From the NCBI RefSeq assembly GCF_000802225.1, contig NZ_JTDI01000003.1, positions 434,001 through 498,000 on the forward strand: DNA of 64,000 bases. The letters are read 5' to 3'. Position 1 is the stretch's first letter, and the number at the start of each line of letters is the position of its first letter. The notes beneath the pieces were generated by a model, which had not been told where the DNA came from, did not search any database, and saw nothing but the letters and a program-made list of their open reading frames with translations. A program made the translations under genes and the position numbers. Positions 7,547-17,066 of this stretch are shown here, one piece after another. This DNA is from Novosphingobium malaysiense. GTDB taxonomy: Bacteria; Pseudomonadota; Alphaproteobacteria; Sphingomonadales; Sphingomonadaceae.

Positions 7547-8638
7547 TCAGGCCAGATGCAGCAGCTTGATCAGCGCGAAGCTCATCAAGCCAAGCGTGGC
7601 CAGTGACAGGATCACCGCCGACGTCACGCGTCCACCGGCCTTGGCCACGGTGCGTACGTCGACGCCCAGTCCCAGCGCTGCCATCGACACCACTGTCAGC
7701 AGGGTCGCGGCAGTCCCGATCGGGGCAAGAGCGGCGGTCGGGATCAGCCCGAGCGCGCGGCAGCCGAGCATCACGACGAAGCCGATGATGAACCAGGGGA
7801 CGAGGTGGGCAAGGCCGGGCCGCTTGGCAACCTCCTCACCGGCAACGACGGCATCGTCGGGCTTCACCTGAAGCGGCAGTCGCGGTGCCAGCATCGACAG
7901 TGCCAGACAAACCGGTCCCAGCATCAGCACGCGCACCAGCTTGACCAGCGTGCCCATCTGGATGGCGGCTGCGCCCAGCGGCGAGGCGGCGGCAATGACC
8001 TGCGGCACGGCATAGACGGTCAGGCCCGCCAGCGCGCCGAAAGCGATGCCGCTCAGGCCCAGCGCGATACCGATCAGCGGCAGGCCCAGCACCACGACAA
8101 CCCCGAGAACGGCAGTGAAGGCGATGGATGCGGCCACGTCGTCGCCGTCGGCGCCTATCACCGGGGCCACGGCGGCAATCGCCGAGTTACCGCAGATCGA
8201 ATTGCCGCAAGCCACCAGCAGCGCCATCCGTGGCGGCAGCCGCAGTGTCCGCCCGATGGCGTAGCTCAGGAGAAGGGCGAGGATGACGACGCCGGCAATG
8301 CCGGCCAGCAGCCCGGGCCCTGCCGCCGTGATCGCCGCGCCGCTCACCGAGGCGCCGAGCAGCACGACGGCGATCTCGAGCAGGTACTTGGCGCTGAAGG
8401 CGATGCCCGCATGCCAGCGCTGCGAAGGCGTCCAGATGCACCGGACGGCCGTACCCGCGAGAATGGCGAGCACGAGCGCTTCAAGCCATGCCTTCCCGGT
8501 CAGGGCTCGTTCTCCGGCCTCCAGCCCATAGGCGACCGCCGTCACGACAACGCAGAGCGCTAGACCCGGCAAGATGGCGGGCGGAATGCTCTCGTTGGTG
8601 GCAGCTGGAGTGGTGCGGTGATCGGCTAGGGAGGCCAT
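7547..8638 (-). CDS. YeiH-family putative sulfate exporter (363 aa)
   Basis: Polytopic inner-membrane protein of the YeiH/UPF0324 family (about ten hydrophobic segments spread over the whole length). The family signature CGNSICGNSAIAA lies in the middle, and conserved LTVYAVPQVIAA follows. YeiH proteins are annotated as putative sulfate or anion exporters, with little direct proof. Start ATG 8638 is preceded by GAAAGGAAA. The gene is divergent from a LysR regulator, as yeiH and yeiE are in enterobacteria, so control by that regulator from the shared intergenic region is likely. Confidence 0.88.
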   Translation of the reverse strand: MASLADHRTTPAATNESIPPAILPGLALCVVVTAVAYGLEAGERALTGKAWLEALVLAILAGTAVRCIWTPSQRWHAGIAFSAKYLLEIAVVLLGASVSGAAITAAGPGLLAGIAGVVILALLLSYAIGRTLRLPPRMALLVACGNSICGNSAIAAVAPVIGADGDDVAASIAFTAVLGVVVVLGLPLIGIALGLSGIAFGALAGLTVYAVPQVIAAASPLGAAAIQMGTLVKLVRVLMLGPVCLALSMLAPRLPLQVKPDDAVVAGEEVAKRPGLAHLVPWFIIGFVVMLGCRALGLIPTAALAPIGTAATLLTVVSMAALGLGVDVRTVAKAGGRVTSAVILSLATLGLMSFALIKLLHLA

Positions 8639-8666
8639 GACGAATTTCCTTTCGCCGCCCGGTCTA

Positions 8667-8679
8667 GATAGTACCTATC
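8667..8679. promoter_or_regulatory. Inverted repeat GATAG-TAC-CTATC in the LysR/YeiH divergent region
   Basis: A 5+3+5 perfect palindrome within a 109-bp AT-rich divergent region (8639-8747). LysR proteins usually bind short interrupted dyads in such spacers, so this is a candidate recognition site. The rest of the spacer (8690-8735) is AT-rich and probably carries the overlapping promoters. Confidence 0.4.
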
Positions 8680-8747
8680 GTTCGATCTAACTTATCATAT
8701 TTGTCATTTTAATCTGAATTAGAGATTGAATATGCTAGGAGGAGGGC

Positions 8748-9668
8748 ATGACGCTGGAACAGCTCCGCATATTCGTCGCCGTAGCCGAACGCGAACACAT
8801 GACCGCTGCGGCGCAGGCGCTGCATGTCACGCAGTCGGCCGCATCCGCCGCCATCGCCGCGCTGGAGGAGCGCCATGCCGTCAAGTTGTTCGACCGGGTA
8901 GGGCGAGGCATCAGGCTGACCGAGGCGGGCCGCCTCTTTCTCGACGAGGCGCGCGGCGTTCTTGCAAGGGCCGCTGCGGCCGAAGCCGTTCTTGACGAAC
9001 TGAGCGGCCTCAAGCGGGGCACGCTGAGGCTCGTCGCCAGCCAGACCATTGCGGCGTACTGGCTACCCCCGATTCTGGCGGCTTTTCGCGCGCAGCATCC
9101 CCTGCTGTCTATCGACGTCACGGTGGGGAACACCGAACAGGCTGCCGAGCGCGTACACAATGGCGAGGCCGATCTCGGCATCGTCGAAGGCGACGTCGAT
9201 GATCCGGCATTGGCGCGCTGGCCGATCGGGGAAGACCGGCTGGTCCTCGTGCAGGCAGGTCCTTTCGCCGAGGCGTCAGCCGATGCCGACTGGTTGCGCC
9301 AAGCGCGCTGGATCATGCGCGAGCAGGGATCGGGCACGCGCTCTACGCTGGACAAGCACTTGCGCGGCATGGGTGTGGATCCGGAGGCGCTCGACGTGGC
9401 GCTGATGCTGCCGTCGAACGAGAGCGTGCGCACCGCCGTCGAGGCCGGTGGCGGCGTCGCGGCTCTGTCGTCGCTGGTCGTGGCGTCGGCGCTGGAGACG
9501 GAAAGGCTGCATGCGGTGCCGCTGGAGTTCGGTCCGAGGTCGTTCTTCGGGCTGCGGCACAAGGAACGCTATCGCAGCAAGGCCGCCGATGCGCTGCTCG
9601 ATCTGATCGGCAGCGTCGCAAACGAAAAGGGCCCGGACATCGCGTCCGAGCCCTTCGCTATTGAATGA
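8748..9668 (+). CDS. LysR-family transcriptional regulator (YeiE-like, 306 aa)
   Basis: N-terminal winged HTH (MTLEQLRIFVAVAEREHMTA, AALHVTQSAASAAIAALE, RVGRGIRLTEAGRLFLDEA) followed by a periplasmic-binding-protein-like effector domain from about residue 90 (GTLRLVASQTIAAYWLPPIL). The SD is AGGAGGAGGG just before ATG 8748. Divergent orientation to the YeiH transporter suggests YeiE-type control of anion or sulfite handling. The last 12 codons overlap an inverted repeat that acts as the leuA terminator on the other strand. Confidence 0.88.
   Translation: MTLEQLRIFVAVAEREHMTAAAQALHVTQSAASAAIAALEERHAVKLFDRVGRGIRLTEAGRLFLDEARGVLARAAAAEAVLDELSGLKRGTLRLVASQTIAAYWLPPILAAFRAQHPLLSIDVTVGNTEQAAERVHNGEADLGIVEGDVDDPALARWPIGEDRLVLVQAGPFAEASADADWLRQARWIMREQGSGTRSTLDKHLRGMGVDPEALDVALMLPSNESVRTAVEAGGGVAALSSLVVASALETERLHAVPLEFGPRSFFGLRHKERYRSKAADALLDLIGSVANEKGPDIASEPFAIE
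9620..9655 (-). terminator. leuA terminator embedded in the 3' end of the LysR gene
   Basis: Stem AAGGGC-x-CGGAC / GTCCG-x-GCCCTT with a 5-nt loop. On the minus strand it is followed by TTTTCGTTTG, so it terminates leuA, which ends at 9678. It lies inside the LysR coding sequence (stop 9666-9668). Confidence 0.7.
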
Positions 9669-9677
9669 CGGACTGCC

Positions 9678-11351
9678 TCAGGCCGTAGCGGCGTTGGCCG
9701 CGCTCAGTACGGCCCGCACGCTGGCCGTGGCGACGTCCTCGTCGATGCCCACACCCCAGATCGTGCGGCCATCGGGCAGGGCGCATTCGACATAGGCGGC
9801 CGCGCGCGCGTCCGAGCTCTTGCCCATCGAGTGCTCGGCATAGTCGCGCACTTCCAGTTCGACGCCGAAGCTGTCCTTGAGCGTGGCGACGACCGAGGAA
9901 ATCAGGCCGTTGCCCTTGCCGGAGACGGTCTTTTCCTGACCGTCGACGCCGATCTTGCCGGCGAAGACGCGGGTGCCGTCGGCGCTCTTGGCCTCGTCCC
10001 AGTCGATCAGCTGGTAGTGCTGCGGCTCGTCGAGGCGGTAGGCCTTGCGGAACACTTCCCAGATGTCGGCCGCCTGCAGTTCGCGGCCGAGTTCGTCGGC
10101 CAGGTTCTGCACGTGCTTGGAGAAGTGCGCCTGCATGCGTTTGGGCAGCTTGAGGCCCTGATCCTGCTCGATGACCCAGGCAAAGCCGCCCTTGCCGGAC
10201 TGCGAGTTGACGCGGATCACGGCTTCGTAGTTGCGGCCCAGATCAGCGGGGTCGATCGGCAGGTAGGGCACCGACCACTGCTGGTCGTTGCGCGTTTCCT
10301 GCGCGGCGAAGCCCTTCTTGATCGCGTCCTGATGGCTGCCGGAAAAGGCCGTGAAGACCAGTTCGCCGCCATAGGGATGGCGCTCGGGCACCTTGAGCTG
10401 GTTGCAGTACTCGACGGTCTGGATGACTTCGTCGATGTCCGAGAAATCCAGTTCGGGATCAACGCCTTGCGTGTACATGTTGAGAGCGACTGTCACCAGG
10501 CAGCAGTTGCCGGTGCGCTCGCCGTTGCCGAACAGGCAGCCTTCCACGCGGTCGGCACCGGCCATCAGGCCCAGTTCCGCCGCCGCAACGCCGGTACCCC
10601 GGTCGTTGTGGGTGTGCAGGCTGATCACCGCGCTCTCGCGGTTGGGCAGGTTGCGGCAGAAGTACTCGATCTGGTCGGCATAGATGTTGGGCGTTGCCGC
10701 CTCGACCGTCGCCGGCAGGTTCAGGATGATCGGGTCTTCCGGCGTCGGCTGCAGCACGTTCATCACCGCTTCGCAGCACTCGATCGAGAAATCGAGTTCG
10801 GCGGTCGAGAAGGTCTCGGGCGAGTATTCGAAGTGCCACTTGGTCTGCGGATACTTCGCTGCCTGATCGCGCAGCACTTTCGCGCCGTTTTCGGCAATCG
10901 CACGGACTTCGGAGCGTTCCATGCCGAACACGACCTGACGCCACAGCGGCGAGACCGCGTTGTAGAGGTGGACGATGGCGGCATGGACGCCGGCCAGGCT
11001 CTCGAACGAACGCTCGATCAGGTCCTGGCGCGACTGGGTCAGCACCTGCACCAGAACGTCTTCCGGAATGCGGCCGGAATCGACGAGCCCACGGATGAAA
11101 TCGAACTCGGTCGCGCCCGCGCTCGGGAAACCGACTTCGATTTCCTTGAGGCCCACGTTGACCAGCAGGTCGAAGAAGCGCGTCTTCTTTTCCGCGCCCA
11201 TCGGGTCGATCAGCGCCTGGTTGCCGTCACGCAGGTCGGTGGAGAGCCAGCGCGGGGCCTTGGTTATGACCTGCGAGGGCCATTGGCGGTTGGGCAGGTC
11301 GATCTGCGGGAACGGTCGGTATTTTACCGAGGGGTCTTTCAGCATGGTCAT
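9678..11351 (-). CDS. leuA: 2-isopropylmalate synthase
   Basis: Catalyses the first committed step of leucine synthesis: acetyl-CoA plus 2-oxoisovalerate gives 2-isopropylmalate. The 557-aa product is of the longer LeuA type seen in alphaproteobacteria and actinobacteria. Motifs: LSTDLRDGNQAL near the start (R-D-G-N-Q substrate and metal motif), SLHTHNDRGTG (HxH metal ligands), GNGERTGNCCLV, and a C-terminal LeuA allosteric domain (VSGKGNGLISSVV). I start at ATG 11351; a second ATG at 11345 is possible and an upstream ATG at 11405 would add 18 poorly conserved residues. A leucine-rich leader peptide lies about 108 nt upstream, so leucine-responsive attenuation is likely. Confidence 0.95.
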   Translation of the reverse strand: MTMLKDPSVKYRPFPQIDLPNRQWPSQVITKAPRWLSTDLRDGNQALIDPMGAEKKTRFFDLLVNVGLKEIEVGFPSAGATEFDFIRGLVDSGRIPEDVLVQVLTQSRQDLIERSFESLAGVHAAIVHLYNAVSPLWRQVVFGMERSEVRAIAENGAKVLRDQAAKYPQTKWHFEYSPETFSTAELDFSIECCEAVMNVLQPTPEDPIILNLPATVEAATPNIYADQIEYFCRNLPNRESAVISLHTHNDRGTGVAAAELGLMAGADRVEGCLFGNGERTGNCCLVTVALNMYTQGVDPELDFSDIDEVIQTVEYCNQLKVPERHPYGGELVFTAFSGSHQDAIKKGFAAQETRNDQQWSVPYLPIDPADLGRNYEAVIRVNSQSGKGGFAWVIEQDQGLKLPKRMQAHFSKHVQNLADELGRELQAADIWEVFRKAYRLDEPQHYQLIDWDEAKSADGTRVFAGKIGVDGQEKTVSGKGNGLISSVVATLKDSFGVELEVRDYAEHSMGKSSDARAAAYVECALPDGRTIWGVGIDEDVATASVRAVLSAANAATA

Positions 11352-11418
11352 CGGTGTGTCTCGCTCGGGAATTCGTCTTCTACTGGGCCCGTTCGTTTCG
11401 GGCATCGTTACTGGGGTC

Positions 11419-11471
11419 CCCTTGGGCGCCGAGCGCGCCGCAGGAGCAACGCGTCACCTCACGCCCAAGGG
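11419..11471 (-). promoter_or_regulatory. Long-range stem in the leuA leader RNA
   Basis: CCCTTGGGCG at the 3' end of the leader peptide reading frame (11462-11471) is complementary over 10 nt to CGCCCAAGGG at 11419-11428 (sequences given for the leuA strand). A ribosome finishing or stalling in the leader peptide would decide whether this stem forms. A second small hairpin (GCCCG/CGGGC) lies at 11387-11403. I see no strong U-run after either, so the mechanism may not be a classical intrinsic terminator. Confidence 0.5.
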
Positions 11472-11509
11472 CGGGTAAGTCGCAGGAGAAGGCCGAGACG
11501 GAGAGTCAT
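11459..11509 (-). CDS. leuL: leuA leader peptide, MTLRLGLLLRLTRPWA
   Basis: A 16-codon reading frame directly upstream of leuA on the same strand encodes MTLRLGLLLRLTRPWA with six leucines in ten residues (CTC, CTC, CTT, CTC, CTG, CTT). A weak ribosome-binding site (TAGG) lies 8 nt before ATG 11509. The composition and the position before leuA are what one expects of a leucine leader peptide that senses charged tRNA-Leu by ribosome stalling. Its 3' end takes part in a 10-bp stem with the downstream leader. This is inferred from sequence; the family is known from amino-acid biosynthetic operons of proteobacteria. Confidence 0.72.
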   Translation of the reverse strand: MTLRLGLLLRLTRPWA

Positions 11510-11661
11510 GCATGTGCCTATGGGCACTGACTGGCGTTCTGTAAAGGGGGAACGCCGCCGATCCGAGGCGATATCGCGGTTTTGGCCGGGGCGGCAAACG
11601 CGCGAGCCTGCCGCGGCCATGGCCTTGCCCGCCTGACCGCCGCGCGCCTAGGCTTCGACGC

Positions 11662-12801
11662 ATGACCGACATTCGCCCTTTGACGCTCGCCATTCCCGAC
11701 ACGCAGATCGAGGACCTGCACCGGCGCATTGCGATGACGCGATGGCCCGAGGCGGAGACCGTCGACGACTGGTCGCAGGGCACGCCGCTCAAGGCCCTGA
11801 AGGCGCTCGTCGCCTATTGGGCGGACGGGTACGACTGGCGCCGCTGTGAAGCGCGGCTCAACGGGTTCGGGCAGTATCTCACGCAGATCGACGGGCTCGA
11901 TATCCACTTTCTCCACGTCCGCTCGCCGCATTCGAAGGCCGTGCCGCTGATCCTCACGCATGGATGGCCGGGTTCGGTGATCGAGTTCATGGAAGCCATC
12001 GGACCGCTGACCGATCCGGTCGCCCATGGCGGAAAGGCGGAGGACGCCTTCCACGTGGTCGTACCATCGCTTCCCGGATACGGTTTTTCCGGCAAGCCCG
12101 TGGAAGCCGGATGGGGCGTCGAGAAGATCGGGCAGGCGTGGGCGGAATTGATGCGCCGGCTCGGCTATTCGCGCTGGTTCGCGCAGGGTGGAGACTGGGG
12201 CGCGATCATCACGACGACTATGGGCGGACAGGCGCCAGAGGGTCTGGCCGGTATTCACACCAACATGCCCGTCGCACGCCCGACGCGGGAAGACTACGCC
12301 GATACCAGCCCGGAAGTGGCGGAGGCCAAGGCCGCGGGTGAGAAGTACAAGACATTCGATTCCGGCTATTCGGCGATCCAGTCCACCCGGCCGCAGACCA
12401 TCGGCTATGCCCTTGTCGACAGCCCGGTCGCGCTGGCGGGCTGGATCTACGAGAAGATGTGGTCGTGGACCGACAATCAGGGCTCGCCGCTCGATGCGCT
12501 CTCGATGGATGCGATCCTCGACAACGTGATGCTTTACTGGCTGCCGGCCAACGGGGCATCGGCAGCGCGGCTCTATTGGGAAAGCTTCGGCGCGATTGGC
12601 AAGTCAGGCCCGGTGCTGTTGCCGGCCGGTGTCTCGACCTTTCCGCGCGAAATCACCAAGGCTCCGCGCAAATGGGCCGAGCGCATCCTTCAGAACCTCG
12701 TCTACTGGAACGACGCCCCACGCGGCGGACACTTCGCGGCATGGGAGCAGCCGCAGATATTCGTCGAGGAAGTGCGCAAGTGCTTTGCGCTGATGCGCTG
12801 A
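11662..12801 (+). CDS. Epoxide hydrolase, alpha/beta-hydrolase fold (379 aa)
   Basis: Member of the microsomal-type epoxide hydrolase family, which opens epoxides with an aspartate nucleophile. An EHN N-terminal domain (IPDTQIEDLHRRIAMTRWPE... YWADGYDWRRCEARLN) precedes the catalytic domain: LTHGWPGSVIEF carries the oxyanion HGWPG, QGGDWGAII carries the nucleophile Asp (about residue 180), and the His of the triad is likely in APRGGHFAAWEQP near the C-terminus. The start ATG 11662 follows a 310-bp spacer shared with leuA. It ends exactly where the convergent I78-type gene ends. Confidence 0.9.
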   Translation: MTDIRPLTLAIPDTQIEDLHRRIAMTRWPEAETVDDWSQGTPLKALKALVAYWADGYDWRRCEARLNGFGQYLTQIDGLDIHFLHVRSPHSKAVPLILTHGWPGSVIEFMEAIGPLTDPVAHGGKAEDAFHVVVPSLPGYGFSGKPVEAGWGVEKIGQAWAELMRRLGYSRWFAQGGDWGAIITTTMGGQAPEGLAGIHTNMPVARPTREDYADTSPEVAEAKAAGEKYKTFDSGYSAIQSTRPQTIGYALVDSPVALAGWIYEKMWSWTDNQGSPLDALSMDAILDNVMLYWLPANGASAARLYWESFGAIGKSGPVLLPAGVSTFPREITKAPRKWAERILQNLVYWNDAPRGGHFAAWEQPQIFVEEVRKCFALMR

Positions 12802-13125
12802 TCAGGTGCAGCGGAAGCCAGTAATCGTGCCGTTTTCATCGACGTCGATGTTCAGTCGTTCCGGGCGGTAGTCCATCGTTACGACCGTGCCGGGCCGGAT
12901 GACGCGCACGAGATTGTCGCCGCGCCACTCGCGAATTGCTGCGATGGTGGAATCGCTGGCGGGCCGGCCGATATAGGCATCGAGCATGTCGGCGCCGCAG
13001 GTCGGTTGCATGTCCGGCGGTGGCGGCATGGTGGCGGGATTCTCCGTGCCATCGGTGGAACAGCCGGCCAGAGCCATCAGCGCGGCACCGGCAGCGGCGG
13101 GCAGAAGGGGAAGGCGTCTCGTCAC
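12802..13125 (-). CDS. I78-family peptidase inhibitor lipoprotein (107 aa)
   Basis: A short lipoprotein with signal peptide MTRRLPLLPAAAGAALMALA and lipobox LAGC (Cys about residue 22). The mature part, CGADMLDAYIGRPASDSTI ... VIRPGTVVTMDYRPERLN ... GTITGFRCT, has the pattern of the I78 family (paired cysteines and the V-x-R-P-G-x-x-x-T-x-D-Y/F-x-x-x-R-L-N core), whose founding member inhibits serine proteases. Likely an outer-membrane or periplasmic lipoprotein. It converges on the epoxide hydrolase with no spacer. Confidence 0.85.
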   Translation of the reverse strand: MTRRLPLLPAAAGAALMALAGCSTDGTENPATMPPPPDMQPTCGADMLDAYIGRPASDSTIAAIREWRGDNLVRVIRPGTVVTMDYRPERLNIDVDENGTITGFRCT

Positions 13126-13158
13126 AGCGAATCCTCTCGGTAGCCGGGCACCCGATCT

Positions 13159-13413
13159 TTATCGAACCAATGCCGGGATGCCAGCGTCCTGTTCGACAGT
13201 TCCAGTCTCGGTGGCCGAAACGGCCTGCAGAGAAGCCGCGGATGTATCCTCGGCATTCAGCCTCGCCGCCTGGGACAGTTCACGGTGCAAAGTGGCGTTT
13301 GTCATCGAAACCGCGTCTTTTGCCTCTGCCTTTTGCGCGGGCAGAGGAGCGCTCACGGTGAAGGCGATGGTGAATGCGGCCGCGGACGGCAACGCACATG
13401 CAGCGGCGAGCAT
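13159..13413 (-). CDS. Small putative secreted protein (84 aa), uncertain
   Basis: Weakly supported. From ATG 13413 the protein begins MLAAACALPSAAAFTIAFTV, a plausible signal peptide ending near PLPAQ, then a polar tail (TLHRELSQAARLNAEDTSAAS...). No clear ribosome-binding site precedes it; a TTG at 13425 has GGGAG upstream, and an ATG at 13449 sits in the loop of a stable hairpin. It follows ilvC on the same strand behind that terminator-like hairpin. I recognise no domain. Confidence 0.4.
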   Translation of the reverse strand: MLAAACALPSAAAFTIAFTVSAPLPAQKAEAKDAVSMTNATLHRELSQAARLNAEDTSAASLQAVSATETGTVEQDAGIPALVR

Positions 13414-13420
13414 ATTTCGC

Positions 13421-13476
13421 GTCAAAACAACAACTCCCGAACCTGACATTGCAGAAGCAAACGGCAGGTTCGGGAG
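13421..13476 (-). terminator. Terminator-like hairpin downstream of ilvC
   Basis: Perfect 12-bp stem CTCCCGAACCTG / CAGGTTCGGGAG with a 19-nt loop, followed on the minus strand by the T-rich tail TTGTTGTTTTG. It lies 47 nt beyond the ilvC stop. A second palindrome, GGACCGGA / TCCGGTCC, lies between them at about 13492-13512. Confidence 0.65.
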
Positions 13477-13522
13477 ATTGTTCCGCGGATGCAGGACCGG
13501 AACAAGTCCGGTCCGGTGCAGA

Positions 13523-14644
<1,122 letters not shown>

Positions 14645-14652
14645 TCAAAATG

Positions 14653-15180
14653 TCAGGCTTCCTCGGCACCGCGGATCATGCCGACGACGCCGGTGCGGCC
14701 CACTTCGACAAGGCCCAGTTCGCGCATGATCGCCACGAAGGTGTCGATCTTGTCGGGCGCGCCGGTCAGCTCGAAAATGAAGCTGGAGGTGCTGGTGTCG
14801 ACCGGCTTGGCGCGGAACACATCGGCGATGCGCAGCGCCTCGACGCGCTTCTCGCCCATACCGGCAACCTTGATCAGCGCCAGTTCGCGCTGCACGAAAG
14901 GTCCGGCCTCGGTGAGGTCGACGACCTTGTGCACCGGTACCAGCCGCTCGAGCTGGGCGTGGATCTGGTCGATCTGGCTCGGCGGGCCGTGGGTAACGAT
15001 GGTGATCCGGCTCACCGCGTGGTTCTCGGTGATGTCGGCCACGGTCAGGCTGTCGATGTTGTAGCCGCGCGCGGTGAACAGGCCCGCGATCTTGGCGAGA
15101 ATACCGGCCTCGTTGTCGACCGTCACGGTCAGGACGTGGCGCTCTTCGGCCTCGTGCTTGATATGCATCATGTCAGTCAT
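14653..15180 (-). CDS. ilvN: Acetolactate synthase small (regulatory) subunit
   Basis: Regulatory subunit that activates the catalytic IlvB subunit and confers valine feedback inhibition. The 175-aa protein has an ACT domain at residues 13-85 (HVLTVTVDNEAGILAKIAGL, RGYNIDSLTV, SRITIVTHGP) and the C-terminal ALS_ss_C domain (GPFVQRELALIKVAG, ELTGAPDKIDTFV). It starts 20 nt after the ilvB stop, so the two subunits are co-translated. Confidence 0.96.
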   Translation of the reverse strand: MTDMMHIKHEAEERHVLTVTVDNEAGILAKIAGLFTARGYNIDSLTVADITENHAVSRITIVTHGPPSQIDQIHAQLERLVPVHKVVDLTEAGPFVQRELALIKVAGMGEKRVEALRIADVFRAKPVDTSTSSFIFELTGAPDKIDTFVAIMRELGLVEVGRTGVVGMIRGAEEA

Positions 15181-15200
15181 GTCCTAGGGAAACCCGGCGC

Positions 15201-16943
15201 TCAAACGAGCGCCTTGGCCTCGTCATCCATCGTGCCGGCAACGGTGTCGCCGTAGAGGATCATTTCGGTGTGCGCCGCGCCCGAGGGGATCATCGGGAAG
15301 CAGTTGGCCTCGTTGTGCACGCAGCAGTCGACGATCACCGGACCGGGATAGTCCATCATCGCCTGAATGCCGGCATCCAGTTCGCTTTCATTGGCGATGC
15401 GGATGCCCTTCCAGCCATAGGCCTCGGCCAGCTTCACGAAGTCGGGCAGGCTGTCCGAATAGGAATTCGAATAGCGGCTTTCATAGGTCAGTTCCTGCCA
15501 CTGGCGGACCATGCCCATCCATTCGTTGTTGAGGATGAAGATCTTCACCGGCAGGCGATATTGCGTCGCGGTGCCGAGCTCCTGGATGTTCATCTGGATC
15601 GAGGCATCGCCGGCAACGTCGATGACCAGCGTGTCGGGGTTGCCGAGCTGCGCGCCGATTGCGGCGGGCAGGCCGTAGCCCATGGTACCCAGACCACCCG
15701 AGGTCAGCCACTTGTTGGGGCTGAAGAAGTGGAAGTGCTGAGCCGCCCACATCTGATGCTGGCCCACCTCGGTCGAGATGATCGGGTCCTTGTCCTTGGT
15801 CAGCTCGAACAGGCGCTGGATCGCGAGCTGCGGCATGATCGCATCGGCATTGGCCGGGAACGAGAGGCTCTTGCGCTCGCGCCAGGTGTCGATGCGGCCC
15901 TTCCAGCCGGTCAGGTCCTGCGCCTTGCGGTCGCCCCAGGCGTCGAGGATCTGCTCGAGCACCTGTGCGCAGTCGCCGATGACCGGCAGGTCGACCGGAA
16001 CCGTCTTGTTGATCGACGAGCGGTCGATGTCGATGTGGATCTTCTTCGAATTCGGCGCGAAGGCATCGAGGCGCCCGGTCACGCGGTCGTCGAAGCGGGC
16101 GCCGACGCAGACGATCAGGTCCGACTGGTTCATCGCCATGTTGGCTTCGTAGGTGCCGTGCATGCCCAGCATGCCCAGCCAGTCGGGATGGTCCGCGGGG
16201 AAGGCGCCAAGGCCCATCAGCGTCGAGGTGACGGGCGCGCCGGTCCTCTTCTGCAGCTCGCGCAGCAGTGCCGTGGCTTTCGGACCCGAGTTGATGACGC
16301 CGCCGCCGGTATAGAGGATCGGCGCGCGGGCGCTCGCGATCATCTCCACGGCCTGCTCGATCTCTTCGCTCGCGCCCTGCGTGCGCGGGGCATAGCGCTG
16401 ACGGCGCTGGGGCGGGGAATCGCTCCAGGCGGCCATGGCGATCTGCACGTCCTTGGGAATGTCGATCAGGACCGGGCCGGGACGGCCGGTGGTGGCGATC
16501 TGGAAGGCCTCGTCGACGACCGCGGCGAGGTCGGCCGGGTCCTTCACGAGATAGTTGTGCTTGGTGCAGTGACGCGAGATGCCGACGGTATCGGCTTCCT
16601 GGAACGCGTCCGAACCGATCAGGGCCGTGGGCACCTGTCCGGTAATGACCACCAGCGGAATGGAATCGAGGAAAGCGTCGGCAATGCCGGTCATGGCATT
16701 GGTCGCGCCGGGGCCCGAGGTGACGAGGACGACGCCCGGCTTGCCGGTCGAACGTGCGTAACCTTCGGCAGCATGAGCCGCGCCGGCTTCGTGGCGGACG
16801 AGAATGTGGCGAATGCGCTCCTCTCCGAAGAGGGCATCGTAGATCGGCAGTACGGCACCGCCGGGATAGCCGAATACGAACTCGACCCCCTGCTTGGCCA
16901 GACTTTCGACCAGGATGTTCGCGCCGCTGCGCTCTTCACTCAC
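15201..16943 (-). CDS. ilvB: Acetolactate synthase large (catalytic) subunit
   Basis: ThDP- and FAD-dependent enzyme that condenses two pyruvates, or pyruvate and 2-ketobutyrate, to start valine/leucine or isoleucine synthesis. The 580-aa product has the order ThDP-N domain (FVFGYPGGAVLPIYDAL, catalytic Glu in ILVRHEAGAAHAAEGYAR), central FAD domain (GMLGMHGTYEANMAM) and C-terminal ThDP domain with VAGDASIQMNIQELGT (GDxxN metal motif about 26 residues on). I choose GTG 16943 (AAGGA 9 nt upstream); ATG 17009 also has a GGAGG and would add 22 residues. Confidence 0.96.
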   Translation of the reverse strand: MSEERSGANILVESLAKQGVEFVFGYPGGAVLPIYDALFGEERIRHILVRHEAGAAHAAEGYARSTGKPGVVLVTSGPGATNAMTGIADAFLDSIPLVVITGQVPTALIGSDAFQEADTVGISRHCTKHNYLVKDPADLAAVVDEAFQIATTGRPGPVLIDIPKDVQIAMAAWSDSPPQRRQRYAPRTQGASEEIEQAVEMIASARAPILYTGGGVINSGPKATALLRELQKRTGAPVTSTLMGLGAFPADHPDWLGMLGMHGTYEANMAMNQSDLIVCVGARFDDRVTGRLDAFAPNSKKIHIDIDRSSINKTVPVDLPVIGDCAQVLEQILDAWGDRKAQDLTGWKGRIDTWRERKSLSFPANADAIMPQLAIQRLFELTKDKDPIISTEVGQHQMWAAQHFHFFSPNKWLTSGGLGTMGYGLPAAIGAQLGNPDTLVIDVAGDASIQMNIQELGTATQYRLPVKIFILNNEWMGMVRQWQELTYESRYSNSYSDSLPDFVKLAEAYGWKGIRIANESELDAGIQAMMDYPGPVIVDCCVHNEANCFPMIPSGAAHTEMILYGDTVAGTMDDEAKALV

Positions 16944-17066
16944 AACCCATTCCTTTTCGACTCGAGACCGGACCCGCCATTGAGGCGGTATCCGAATGCG
17001 CGCACCCATACTCCGGTAACCTCCGGAAACAAGGCTTTCCGGGGGATTTCGCGCTCCAATGAAACC

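Noticed and set aside
9831..11636. 601-codon plus-strand frame opposite leuA
   Set aside because: Antisense shadow; leuA motifs are unambiguous on the minus strand.
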